DNA of 64,000 nt from Ascochyta rabiei (taxonomy: Eukaryota > Ascomycota > Dothideomycetes > Pleosporales > Didymellaceae). The notes below the pieces were generated by a model. The model ran no database searches, was not told the DNA's origin, and was given only the letters and a program-made list of their open reading frames with translations. Shown in pieces: positions 46,200 through 58,976 of this stretch. Every line of letters starts with the position of its first letter. Positions within the stretch are counted from its first letter, which is position 1. The position numbers and the translations under genes were made by a program. The stretch is taken from assembly GCF_004011695.2 (NCBI RefSeq), contig NC_082411.1:1-64000 (forward strand), given 5' to 3'.

Positions 46200-49100
46200 T
46201 TACTAACTTAAGTAAATAGAGCTTCTAGTATTGCTAACTTAAGATGCAATATAAAGCTCTAGAAATCTAGGACATTATAGACCTAAAAGGCAACACTTAA
46301 CTACGCGCAAAGCCTATTAAACTACAACCTCTACTTGTCTTAGAATATAAACTAGCCTCTACTCTAAGGAGCACTTAGGCATCCTCCTTAATATAAATAT
46401 AAGGGGCAATACGCGCGCAACTACACAAGAATTTATTAACCCTATTAATACCTTTATAGCAACAACTAATACCCTAATATAATACTTAGAACTCTTAGCA
46501 GAAGGAAAGGAAGCATATAACAGCAACGCGTAAAAATTTAAAATAATTTTTAACTTATACAAAATACGTAAGTAAGATACTAAGATAAATAGAAATATAT
46601 AGCTATAATAATAAAACACTTAAATACTATAGTTAGCCCTTATCTATAAACACAGCACTCTGCAGACCTAGATTATAAATGTCTAGGTAGTAGTAGGAGT
46701 AGATCTTAATAACAAGATTAGAAGGGTATAAGAAAGGTACTATAACGCACTAAAGCCTATAAGAGTTCTGTAAAACTAGGAACTATAGCTTAGTAAATAT
46801 AACTAAGCTTTAACTTGCACAGAAGCCCTTAAAATAGGGGATGTAATACAGAGCAAGCTAGTTATAGATAACTTCCTAAAAGCAGTCTTAAAGATTGCCC
46901 TAGCATAGATAGCAACATTTACTAGTGCAGAAAGTAACTAAAGTAATATAGAAAGAAGATAGATATTAAAACTCTTCTATAAGTATATAAGCCTAGCCTA
47001 TCTAATATAAGGTAGAATAAAAAGTGCCTTTATAACAGATAGTAGAGCCTTTATAGCAAGCAGTAAATCTAACTTAATCACACAGAGGAACGCCTTAAGT
47101 ATGCAAATTAGAGCGCTATCTGTAGCCCTAAACTAAAGGCAATTAAAGTGTAAAATAAATGCGTCTAGTAACAAGTCTAAAAAATTCTAAAGAAGGAATA
47201 TAGCAGAAGATGTAGACATATGTCTAGCTTACAAACAGCGCTATAATATTAGAAACTATTACTATATTAATAATAATTTAGAAACCCCTAAGTAGTTTAA
47301 ACTAAATTAAAATATTATAAAGCTAGTATAGTATAAACTTTAATATAAGCTAGACTTATAAAGAACAGTAAACAAACTAAATACTAGATTAAAGCAACCC
47401 TGCCTAGTAACAACAAACTCTTAATTAATTACTCTACACATTAAGACGTCTTAAACACCAGACAAGATTATGAAGTAACTAGATAGCTAAGAAATTGTTT
47501 AGGTTAATAAAGGTAGTATAAAAGCAGTATATAGCGTAAGTAATTAAGGATATCTATTAAAGGAGGTATTTTTCCTAGATTCTAGCTTAACTTCGCATAT
47601 CTATAATAACCTCTTAAGACTTAGAGACGTACGCCAGCCAGCAATAGAAGACTATATCTAGACTAGGAACTCTAAGGTCTAGATACAAGGATATAGTACT
47701 ATTAATATATTAGCAGAGGGATCTTAAGGCAAACAAGTACTATACTTAGATAATGTTGCGTAGTGCCTAGATTTCCTCTACAACCTAGTATTATTTAGGC
47801 TACTCTAAAGACAAGGAATATAGTAGGATAACTAAGAAGATTTAATAACACTACAGTAAAGAAACAGCAACATTATAGCTATCCTAACAGAAAGCTTTAG
47901 ATAGTAGGTTATTAAACAACTAAATATAGCTATAGCAGCACTCTACGTGCGTATAAATTGCAATAGAAGATTACTATAGAGAGTAACAGCTATAATATAG
48001 CATAAGAGGCTTAGACATCTAGAACTATCTACAATTAAGCACCTTATGCTTTAATCTAAGGGGGTAAAGATTAAAGGCATTATAACAGTGTAATATAATA
48101 TATTTAGATAATTAAAATTAAAGTATTAAATATAAAGAACCCTATAATTAAATAATAAAGGTCTAGGTAAATAAATAGCTATAGACTTCAATAAATATAA
48201 AGGAGGAAGCTTTAACAAGAAAAAGAGTTAAATAATTATTACCTGCTAACACTCTTAGTACGTGTAGGACTTCTACTTTAAGAATAACAGGCCCGCAAGA
48301 TCTATTATCTGTCTACTTAGGATCTTTTTCTAGTTCTTAAAGAAACAGTTTAATATTACAGTTAAGGTAATTAAGATAGATAATAAAATTGTTATAGTTA
48401 AACAAGATGTTAACAGATAGTGCACGTCCCTCTTAATAAGACTTAAGCCTTCTGCTCTAGACACACAAGCTTAAAATAGAGGAGCTAAACGCTTAGGGAG
48501 TGTAATAAAAGAGAAGGCATATATAATTTAACTAGACGCAAATCTACTATAGGGTCTCTAGCTAGAAATTACTAGAGTGGCAGTATACCTATCTAATTAG
48601 ACACTAAATTATCTAAATAAGTAGAGATTACTGTATAAAATATTCTTTACGCGCATATCTGCTATAAATAGTATAGTTACTAGACCTTAAAAACTAAACT
48701 AGGCTTACTTAAGAGTATACAGATACAAAGCATTTACTATAACTAATAACACTTATTAAAGAAAATTAAGGCTATAAAGACTAGACCTAAAGGCATAGAT
48801 TAGATACTTAGTAGGATACCAGTCCACTAACATATACCAAATCTAGGTCCTGTTAATAGCTAAAATAATTAGTACCTGTAATGTGGTGTTTAATAGAGAA
48901 ACAATATTTAACAGTAAAATAGAGGATATTATAGATAACCTTATGCACAACATATTAGAGGAAATTGCAATATAGATTAGTATAGTTAAACTCCTAGCTA
49001 CACAGAGCTATATATCTAAAACTAAAACGTTCTATAATAATAAGATAACGCAGAAGAACACTCTGCGTGCTAAACAACCCTAATATTACTAAGGCAGGAA

Positions 49101-51000
49101 GATTGTAGAGGCATACCTAACGCCTCTACCTACTCCTCTGCTAGTAGCATTCCTAACTTAATAGATAAGCTACAATAAGATAACAGACTAACTTAAACAA
49201 GACTAAGGAACATCTGTAATATTACTGTAGGCAGCTGCATTTATAGCAGGCACTAAGGGAGGACACCTTAGTTAATATAAAGGAAAACCTTTTAACAAAG
49301 CTTAATTAAAGAGGATTATAGCAAAGGGAATTGAGCTTCATTAGAATAAACTTCTACTATTACCTATAACATACTTAAAGCTAGAGGAGCACCCCCTCTA
49401 CAAGATGTTTAAATAAGCAGAAAACAAACACCTATAAAGCTACAAACAAATAGAGTTATAGACTAAAGTTCTAGCAGCTCTAGTTTAGAAGTTTAGACAA
49501 TAAATACTTAACTGTATATAGGTCTATATATATAAGTTTAATAAATACTACTACCTTAATAAGTATAAAGTAAGGCGTATAGTTAGAGAAGACTAATAAT
49601 GTAATATTACGTTATAAGACAAGTATACAGCAACACTTATAGGCTAATTACTTAGAATACTAATAGTAATTACTGCAAAATATAATCTTAAACTAAAATA
49701 ATAGGATGTTATAAATCCGTTTGTCTATGTAGCTATTAACTGCAAAATATACATAAGGATGCTAAGAGGATACTAGAAGACAGGCACCTTACTAAAGGTA
49801 CAGAAAGCCTTATACAGACTCTGCATCTCCCCTCTACTATAGTGGAAGAAATTTACAGCAATAATAGCTAAAATTAGATTTAAATAAGTACTATAAGAGC
49901 TATGCTGTATAATTAAGGATAAAATAATTATCTTCTTTTATATAGATAATATTATAATTACGTACTACCTAAACCATAAGTAAGAGGTAGATAATACTAT
50001 TAAATAGATATAGGAGCAATACCTGTACACTAGAGGAAATAACCTTTAATAGTTCCTTAGTGTAGAAGTCTAATATAATAGACAGTAATAGATAATTTAA
50101 TTGTTATAAACTGCATACATTAATAAGATTAGTTAATTAGCAACTAGACAGGATATAAGGCATAATACGCTAATGTCTAGAATTAAACTTAAGCCTAGGA
50201 ACAGTCTAGCTAAACTACTAGAGATTAGTTAATATTAGCAAAAGATTAGATCCCTGTTGTTTGCAGCAGTAACTACATAACCTAATATAGCGTTTGCTAC
50301 GTTGCAACTTACACACTTTTTAGTTAACCTAAGTAATAAACACTAAGATGCTGCTAACTAAGTGCTCCTGTACCTACAGAAGATAAGGAATCTGTTACTT
50401 AACTTTAGACAAGGTAAAGAACTTAAAGTTGTAAGCAACACATTATTTACTAACAACACTGTAGACTAGAAGAGTTCCTAAGGATACGCTATTAAGCTAT
50501 TTAGAGGACTTATTGTCTAGAAGTAAATAAACAAGATACTGTTACAACGTTAACTACTAAAGCTAAGCTCCTAGGACTGTCTTAAGTAGCTAAGGGAGTA
50601 ATATTTACCCCTTAACTATTAAAAGATCTTTAGGTAACCCTAAGCAATCTGACAATAATAATTAAATGTAATAATATGTAGATAATACTTCTAGTTACTA
50701 TAGACATTACTAAGATAGAAACTAAACTTTAGCATATTAATATACACACCTACTAGTTATAATAAGAAGTTAACTATAAAATAATTAAAGTAGAATATAT
50801 CCTATCTAACAACATAATTACAGATAGATTTACAAAGTTGTTACTAATTAGCAAATAGGCTAGCCTTCTTAATTAGTTAGGACTTGTTAAGGGCTAGAAG
50901 GGTACATTAAGGGATATCCTGCTTAAGAAGATGCAAGAGCAACTAGAGGACCTTATATTAAAGAGTTAATTAACTAATTTGCGCAGCTTACAATAGGATT
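46200..51000 (+). pseudogene. Copia gag-pol polyprotein relic, family 1
   Basis: Domain order is that of Ty1/Copia: gag-like N terminus, then a gag-pre-integrase/integrase zinc region near 47990-48110 (H-x-x-L-x-H and I-K-H-L-M-L), integrase core to about 48900, reverse transcriptase with Y-I-D-N-I-I-I-T at about 49940-49963 (usual Y-V-D-D), and an RNase H end at about 50230-50560 (S-S-Q-type G-Y-A). The integrase-before-RT order separates it from Gypsy. Stops at Gln and Trp codons are everywhere. Confidence 0.85.
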
Positions 51001-51184
51001 CTAAGCTAATAGGGTGTGTTAAAGAAAAGGTATTAGAGAAATAGGTTAGGCGATATACCTGCTAAGAAACTGTGCAGGGGCCTATACCAGAACCTAGATA
51101 AGACGAAAATCACCCTTACATAGAACAAGAACAGATCATTAACACATCATCATCAACTTATTACTATTACCATCCAATCTGACA

Positions 51185-51868
51185 ACTACAAGGTTGTCTA
51201 GTAGTTAGTACTTTTTGCATCTTCTTATGTTCTTAGGTTAGGAGCCTAGTTATTAACATCTATTTCTTCTTTAATTGCTACTGCCTTAGGGACCTTCTAT
51301 CCTGCATCCTTACTTTTGTTGTTCTAAATAGAAGGGGTGTAACCTAATAACGCTTTAGAAACTACAGTATCCCTTGTAAAGCAATTAGTCTATATTAGGT
51401 TAACTAATACTACAGATTAACTGTTAACTTGTCCTTTAACAACCTTACAGCTCTTACTTTCTTTTAAAACTATTATAACTGTCTTTAGTCTTTAGGCGTA
51501 GTCTTCTTCTTTTAAAAGGCCTACCTCTTAGTCTGCATTAAGATTTATAATAATAGTGCTACTAATGTGCCGGTGCACACGGTAACTTCCTTAGTAAGAA
51601 CCAGGATGCTTAGCTAGTGTACGTGATCTGGCCGGCAGAGGGGTATAAGAGACCTTAACAGGAACTGTTAAGGCAAGACACCTACAACAACAACTAGTAA
51701 CACTTACTTATAGAATTTAACTACTGTATTACCTGTCTCTTTAACCTTTAACAATAATAATAATAAGTATTCTTCCTAATGTGCCTGCTAACAAGATGCT
51801 TTAATACTTATACTAGAACAAAATAGTAACCTAACTAGGGGGCACAGTATAACAGGCAACATTTAAAT
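51185..51868. other. RIP-affected spacer with LTR-like patch
   Basis: A less-mutated stretch at about 51566-51760 contains TGTGCCGGTGCACACGG and GGGGTATAAGAGACC, as in an LTR promoter. It may be the 5' LTR of the plus-strand Gypsy relic downstream, but no matching 3' copy was found. Confidence 0.35.
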
Positions 51869-52085
51869 TCTGCTACTCTAAAGGCTAGGGTATAGTTTAG
51901 GAATTATCCTGTTAACTCTAGACTAGGACGTTATTATCTGAATATCTGCCACTCTGAAGGCTGGGGCACGGCCTAGGAATTATCCTGTTAATTGTGGACT
52001 AGGACGTTATTATATGAATATCTGCTACTCTAAAGGCTGGGGCACGGCCTAGGAATTATCCTGTTAATTCTGGACTAGGACGTAA
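51869..52085. repeat. 76-bp unit in three tandem copies
   Basis: Units start at 51869, 51945 and 52021 with TCTGCTACTCT or a variant, and contain GGAATTATCCTGTTAA. The first unit is more RIP-mutated (AGGGTATAGTTTAGG) than the other two (GGGGCACGGCCTAGG). Nearby, 52220-52270 repeats CCCTATTCCTTAGGA twice. Confidence 0.9.
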
Positions 52086-52299
52086 CTATTAGACCTATTA
52101 TTTAAAAAACAAGAAAAACAAGTTTAAAATAAGGCGGGCATCTAGTTAACCTAGAAAAGCCTTAGCTAAGGGACTATCTTAGTCTAATTTCTAATACTTA
52201 TTATATACATTATCTGCACAGTTCTGCTCAGCCCTATTCCTTAGGATCTGCTTAGCCCTATTCCTTAGGACTTAGGACAAGAGGAACATAAAAGACAGG

Positions 52300-55200
52300 G
52301 ACTAAGCTGCTCTAACTAACAGAGTAATTAAGATTACTTTAATTACAAGAAACTATTATCTTCTTAATATAATAGACTACTAAGGATTAATGTATACTAC
52401 TATAGATAACCCTTTAGACTCTATAGAGATACTGTCTTCCCTAACAGGAAATAGCTATTAGGTTGTTGTTCTAATAAAGGGAAGGTCTATCTAACTATCC
52501 TTTAATAGAAAGGAGGTTACAGAGTTCCTTAATAACTATAACTGTATAGCAGAAAACAGAGGGTTAAGTAACAAGCAGAAGGTTAGGGTCCTCCCTAACT
52601 ACTGCTATAATTACTACAGGAGGTTTATTAAACGCCTAAAACTATATGCTTTAGACAATTAGGTTAAGCTTTAGATTGCTATAAAGGATTACTAGAAAGA
52701 CTAGGACACTGCTTAACGCATAGGTAATTAAGCGTTCCTTAAAGCCTATGTTAAAGAAACATCTTAAGCCTTCCCTAGACTATTATACTACTATACTAAC
52801 TTTATAGTATATAGTAATATATATTAGAAGAATAATTAAATTCTAACCTCTAAGGAAGGATATTATTTCTTCTTAGGACTGCTAAAGGTTAATAAGGACC
52901 TTATCCTCTTTAACATGTAAAACAGACCAGACATAAAGGATTAATCTTTATTTATACTTAATAATATCTATAATTTTATAAAAAGGGTGCATAAGCAGCG
53001 CTAAGGCTTAAAGAAATTAGCGCTTAGAAGGGACAATAAACATACTAAGGAAACCTAGCGCCTTATAAACAGCACTAAGGAGCTAATTAACGCTAAGTCT
53101 ATTATTACCTAGGCTAAGGATTAACTGGCTAGTTAGGGTAGTAAGAGTAAAACACCTCTACCTCCTGGTGTTAATAAAGACGTTAAAGAGCTTGTCTAGG
53201 CAATAGGCGGATAGAAGCTATCTCTAGCAGAAGTTAGAACCCTTATAAACTCTAATAATTAGATAAGAGAGATCCTTTAGTCTCGTACTAATTATGCTTA
53301 CTTTATTTCTTAAGCAACTAAAGCTAATGCTACCTAGGAAAGGAACAATAGCTCTTACATTACTAACGTACCTAGAAACGTTGACCTAAGACAAGGAGTA
53401 AACTACTCCTAAGGAAGAGAGTACAGTAACTCTTGCAACATGTGTAGAGAGCTAAACTACTAAGCCTGTAAGTGTAAATTGTATAGAGCACTTACCTGCA
53501 TAAGGTAGTGCAGATTTTAACTTAACTAAGACAGTTAACGCAGATACTACTTTGGTCCTACTTACTATTAAATTAAACCTATCTAAGGATCTGTCCTGCC
53601 TACTTATTAACTTAATTAGTTAAAATAGAAAATTTAAGAGTACTTTAAAGTTTTACAGGATGTCTTAGACTAGCTGGCCTCTGCGGTTAAGCTAGATCTA
53701 TTTAAAGGTGTAGACTCTAGGCCTAGAGGAGTAATGTATAGCTCTAGGCCAGGACCAGATATATAGGGAAAGATTATTAGGAGTGTAAGCGCAGTAACTA
53801 TAATAGATAATTACAAGCCAGACTACAAGTTATTGCACTCTTTTTAGAACTTCTAAATCTTAGACAATGACTATTATAAAGTCTATAGTCTTAATTATAT
53901 TAATAACAGGGATATTGTACTAGGGGCATATAACGTTAAAGATAGCTCCTCCTTAAACACAGTAACTAGGTTAGATAAGGCACGCGACTGCTAAGTTAAT
54001 ACTATCCTAGAAAGAGCTTAGAGAGCTGTAGTTAGGAAAGAAAGACCTTTAACGTTTTAATAAGCTACAGTTAAGTAAGCATATAATAATACTAGAGATA
54101 AGTTAGAAGCAGATATTAAAGACTTATTAGGGTTAAGCCCTTTGCTAATAGAGAGTAAGTAAATAATACCTTTTACTAGTTAACCTTACAGTTAGCTGTA
54201 TGCTATTATTAAACTGCTATTATAAGAGAGGGTATTAGAAACTATTCTACTATTAACTTAGCAAAAGAGGAAGTAATTAATAACTAGCTTAGACGATGGA
54301 ATAGCAGACCTACTTAAACTATCTAAAAACAAGATTCTAACTGTAATTCTTTGTTAACAAGTACGAGGGATTACTGTTAGAGATTTAGTCTCCTAGGGTT
54401 ATATCTAAGCAATATTCCAGAAGCTTATAAAGGAATCAGACTCTAACCTAATAGCTAGCGGGAGCGTTAATGTAGCGATCCTAGGGGCCAGGGGTTCTAA
54501 CTAATTAGGAGTTAACAGGTCTTACTAGTCAACTGCTAATTAGCTAGAAATTATAAGGCTCTGTACTAGCGCCAAGTTTAGCGAAAATTACCCTGCAATT
54601 AAGAACAGTAGGGCTTAATGATTTAACGTTAGATTAGAGAGGAATGCTTATAGGAGCTACTAAGTGGAAGTATACAGCGATACATAGGACAATAAAGATC
54701 CTCTAAATAAGCTAGCTAAAACTATAGAAACTACTAGGTTAGAGAAGCTAGTGCACTAAGATTTACTAATATACTAGGCTTATATTAGGTTCTATGCAGT
54801 TAGCTACTTAATTAACACTAGAGCTTAGATAAATTTAATAAGGTTTAGTGCTTCTTAAGCGCTAGGAATAGTGTACAAAGAAATAACACACCTAATAGGA
54901 AAAGAGCAGGGCGTTATTACGGCTAATAGTAGCATAGAGCTATTTGTTAGAACGTTGTAGAATGTCCTAGTCTAGATTAGAGAAGTTATAACCTTAACGC
55001 ACTTCAGACTTGTAAGGAACCTAATAAGATTAGTTATCCTTAGAACGCTATAGTGCTTATTAGTAAGACTAGCTATACAGTATAATGTTTTTAGAAGGAC
55101 TACATACCGCATTATGTCTAATAACAGAAGAAGGAACGTTACTTTTATTGCATTAGACCTATCTTCTTACTACTCTACTCTAGTTAAGCATAATTAGGAT

Positions 55201-58200
55201 AAGGGAAAAGTTAGGGGAACTCCTTAATTAGGCTGGGATGTTCTAATACTAGTAAAGACCTAACAACACTAAAGTTCTATTACTTGGCAGAAGTAAACTA
55301 CTACTTCCTACGTACAACTAAGGGTTTAGGAATCTTAAAAGGCCTAAGTAGTTTTATCTTTATACAAAATAATGCTAGCAGTCTCTAGTAGATCTCTAAG
55401 GGAGGGGACCCTAGGCAAGTACATGCAGATAAGGACTTCCTTATCTTACTATCCTAAATAAACTTATAATTATTAAGGGTAAGAGGTTAGCATAACATAG
55501 TTAAAACCTAAGAAGTTAATACACTCTACAAACAAGTAGGGGTAAAGGTTTAGCCTGTTAATAATCTATAACCTAATAAACCTATAGAACTTAGTTAGGA
55601 AGATTAGAAAAGAGTTGCATATAAACAATAGCAGCTAATAGTTAGTTTAAGGCTACATAAAATTAGGCCTTTTAATTACTTATTTAAAAGGCAATATGCC
55701 CTGTTCCTAAGAAGAAAAAGGCTTACTCCCTAGAGAATAAAAGATTAGAAGTTTAGCAATACTCTGTTCCTAGCAGAGATAGTACTCTTTAAGGAAATAA
55801 TCCTAAATAGAGAAGTAGCTATAGCTTTCACTTTTTCTAAATCTAGGCAGATTTAGAAGGAGGTTTCTCCTCTATACTAAATTAGGACAATTCTACACAA
55901 AGCTTAGCAGGTTAAAACCTTCCCTGTTATAAGAATTCTAGAAGGAGAACTTGTTAAGATGTTAAATAAAAGATTAGAATAAGGAACACTTAAGTAATGT
56001 AATAGCTAATACAGGAACCTATAGTATTTAGTGTCTAAGAAAGACAGTAGATTTTAGTTTATTAACAACGCTTAATACATAAACAAGGTCTTTGTTTAAG
56101 ATGCAGGAACCCCTCTAACCACAGACAAGTTCTTTAAGAGGTTTACTGGCTGTAAGATTATATTACTTATAGACTACTTCTCTAGTTATAACTAGATAAT
56201 ACTGCATAAAGACAGCAGAGACATAACAGTAGTTATAACGCTAATTAGCCTTTTATAATTGTATACCCTAGTTTAAGGGGCTACTAACTTAGTAGCTGTC
56301 TTCTAAAGAATTATAACAAAGATTCTTAAGGATCACTAGCTAGATACACTTCCTTTCCTTAACAACGTTACTAGCAGTAGCCTAAAGACAGATTATAATA
56401 GTAAGGAGGCTTTACCTAGTATTAGGCAATATGTGCTTAAGCACATCTAGTAACTAGATAGGGTCCTTATAGACGTAGAAAGAGCTAGCAGAACAGTGTT
56501 AGGACTTAAATGCTACTAGGGACACGATTCATTAGGGGTAGTTAGCTATAACGTTTTAGCAGAAGGATAATATCTAGCACAAAAGAAAGTTGAAAAAATT
56601 GCAAATTAGCTAGAGTGTTAGAACCTAAAGGAGGTCTAGATGTTTATAGGAATTGTGGTTTACTACTACATCTAGATACCCTTGTTCGCCTTAAAAGCAA
56701 AGCTACTATTCTAGTTATTAAAGAATAACGCAGTATAGCAATAGGGTAACGCAGAACAGAGCTTAATATTACTCCTAAAAGAGCATATTATTAACGTACC
56801 TGCACTTATAACAATATCTCATAAAAATTCTAGTTTAGTGTTTCTCTTAGTTAATGTAAGTAATAAAGGCGCAGGAGCATGCCTTAAACAAATAGGCCTA
56901 GACAGAAAACAACACCTATGCAGATTTAAAAGCACTATCTAGTCTAAGGCAGAAAGCAGGTAGCACTTAATAAAGCTTAAATGTAAGGTAGTTATTTATG
57001 TACTTAAGAAGTTTAGGATGTAGCTATATAGTATACACTTTATTATTAAGACTAACACTTAAATATTAATTACTTAGCTAAACAGGTTGTTGTTAGACCT
57101 TCTAGGCTTAGTTATAAACAGGTAGCTTGCTGTAATTCTACTCTAGGACTTTAAAATACGCTATTTACTAGGAAAGAAGAATATAGTTACAGACGCACTA
57201 TTAAGATACCTAAAGCTAGAGGGGTAGAAGAACCTAGACAAACCTAAATCTAAAGTTAAAGAGTTTGTTAAAAACCTAATAGCAAACGTAGTGTTAGGTG
57301 ACTAGGTTAGCACAGGGACTACCTAGATTCTAAGATAGGAATACTCCTAGGAATTAGAGGATATTGCTATTTTTCTACACTCCCTAAAGACCCTAGTTAG
57401 GTTAAGTAGGAAAGAGTGCAGGGCTTAGAAGAAGAGAGCTATGAACTTCTTTAAGAGGGACAGCTACTTGTTCTAAAAAACATTAAGAAATATTGCTATT
57501 AGGCGTGTAGTTAATAATATAGATATCTAAACTACAGTTATATAGGACATCTACTAAACTATTAGTTATAGGGATATAAACGCTATATTCTCTATAGTCT
57601 CTTAACAATACTACTAGCTTAACATGTACAGGAGTGTTAAGAGAAAAATCTCTACGTGTAAGGAGTATTAACTTAGAGTAACTAAGATTATAAAGGATAT
57701 GCTAACTAGTACCTACTTCTATATACTGTAGGAGTTAGTTACTATTAATATTATGTACATGCTAATAAGCAGAGGCTTCTAGTACCTAGTTGCAGCTAGA
57801 GAATACTTAAGTGGGTAGATAGAGGTAAGGGCGCTTTATAATAACAAGTTGTTAATAGTAGCAAAGTTCCTATATAAAGACATTATCTGCAGGTAGAGCA
57901 CTATAAGAAGACTTATAGTTAACAGCAGACTAGATTTTACTAAAGTAGTTAAGAGGCTTACTTTAATCTATAGGATTAAGAGGGTACAGGCATCTGCACA
58001 CAACCCTTAAGTAATAGAAAAAGTAGAGGGTAGACATAAACCTATTATTAACGCACTTGTAAAGCTTAAGGGGTTATAGGTGGATAACCTTCTAATAGTG
58101 CTCTTAGCTAACAGGATCTCTATACAATCTATAGGATACTTAGTATATTAACTTATTACTAGCTAGAACCTAGTTCTTCTAATTAAACTGTTACTACTAA

Positions 58201-58900
58201 TATGGCAAACACTACCATTCTAGAATGTTAAGAATAGGGCTTAACTACTCGCAATTAGGGCTATGTAGTTAGATCTCTAGGATTAGTTCCTAAAACATGC
58301 AGTTAGCACAACTAATCGACTAAGAGCATTAAAAAAGGAATATTAGGACAATAACAACAAAGTTTGGCATAAGCAGATTAACCCTAGAGACCTAGTTCTA
58401 CTGTAGGACTTAGTGTGACAAATTAACATGTCTAGAGATAAGAAGTTAAGAAAGAAGTAGCTTAGGCTATACTAAGTGTCACTTAACAGAACATAGCTAG
58501 ATAGGGGCACCTATTTACTTAAAGACCTTAACAGGACTAGTATGCTATATATAGTACTAGGGTGGAGAATAAAGAAGTTCTATAAGCGTTTACTAGAGGA
58601 TATTTAGTTAGAAGAGAAGGGACTTATAAAGGTATAGAGAGAAGATACCTAGAATTAAAACTATAAGGACATGTTTCTACAAAGTAGACAAAACAAGACT
58701 GCTAAGAATTTAAGCACCCCTATTCTAGCAGGCAAGAGAAGAACACCTACTAGTTGTAATTTACTAAGCATTAAAATCTACCCTTAACCTCTTATATAGT
58801 ACAAAAGACTGTAATACAAAATATATAATAACTTGTCTAATTTAGACTCTAATAATAAGGAATAGCAGTGTAGTCTATAGGATAGACTAATAAAGATAGA
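52300..58900 (+). pseudogene. Ty3/Gypsy gag-pol relic, plus strand (RIP-dead)
   Basis: Gag-like N terminus from about 52390, with a Cys cluster C-N-M-C at about 53430. A protease-like region lies near 54780-54900. The reverse transcriptase at about 55930-56680 has L-I-D-Y-F-S-S-Y-N-Q, then F-L-N-N-V (usual F-x-D-D-V) and K-T-D-Y-N. An RNase H region follows near 56840, with a C-terminal D-A-L-L-R-Y-L near 57190. The integrase at about 57750-58420 has Y-L-V-A-A-R-E and S-A-H-N-P. The order RT, RNase H, integrase is Gypsy. The element is saturated with TAG/TAA and its LTRs are unassigned. Confidence 0.78.
54499..54545. repeat. 47-bp imperfect palindrome, left copy
   Basis: Arms AACTAATTAGGAGTTAAC and CAACTGCTAATTAGCT surround the core AGGTCTTACTAGT. 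A partner copy is at 58930-58976. Confidence 0.75.
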
Positions 58901-58929
58901 GAGGTAACATCCTAACTGCTAAAGCCATA

Positions 58930-58976
58930 AGCTAATTAGCAGTTGCTAGGTCTTACTAGTTAACTCCTAATTAGCT
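58930..58976. repeat. 47-bp imperfect palindrome, right copy
   Basis: Arms AGCTAATTAGCAGTTGCT and TAACTCCTAATTAGCT surround the same core AGGTCTTACTAGT in the same orientation as the left copy, but the arms are exchanged. Confidence 0.75.

Larger units (their letters stand above)
45946..51184 (+). mobile_element. Complete Ty1/Copia retrotransposon, family 1 (RIP-dead)
   Basis: 5,239 bp with 168-bp LTRs at 45946-46113 and 51017-51184 and a perfect 5-bp target duplication ACTAC (45941-45945 and 51185-51189). A primer-binding site follows the left LTR at 46114-46128. The LTRs differ mostly by C/T and G/A transitions. The interior is RIP-saturated. Confidence 0.93.

Noticed and set aside
46359..46619. 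86-codon minus-strand frame at the start of the Copia element
   Set aside because: Antisense to gag; arises from AT-rich composition; no domain.
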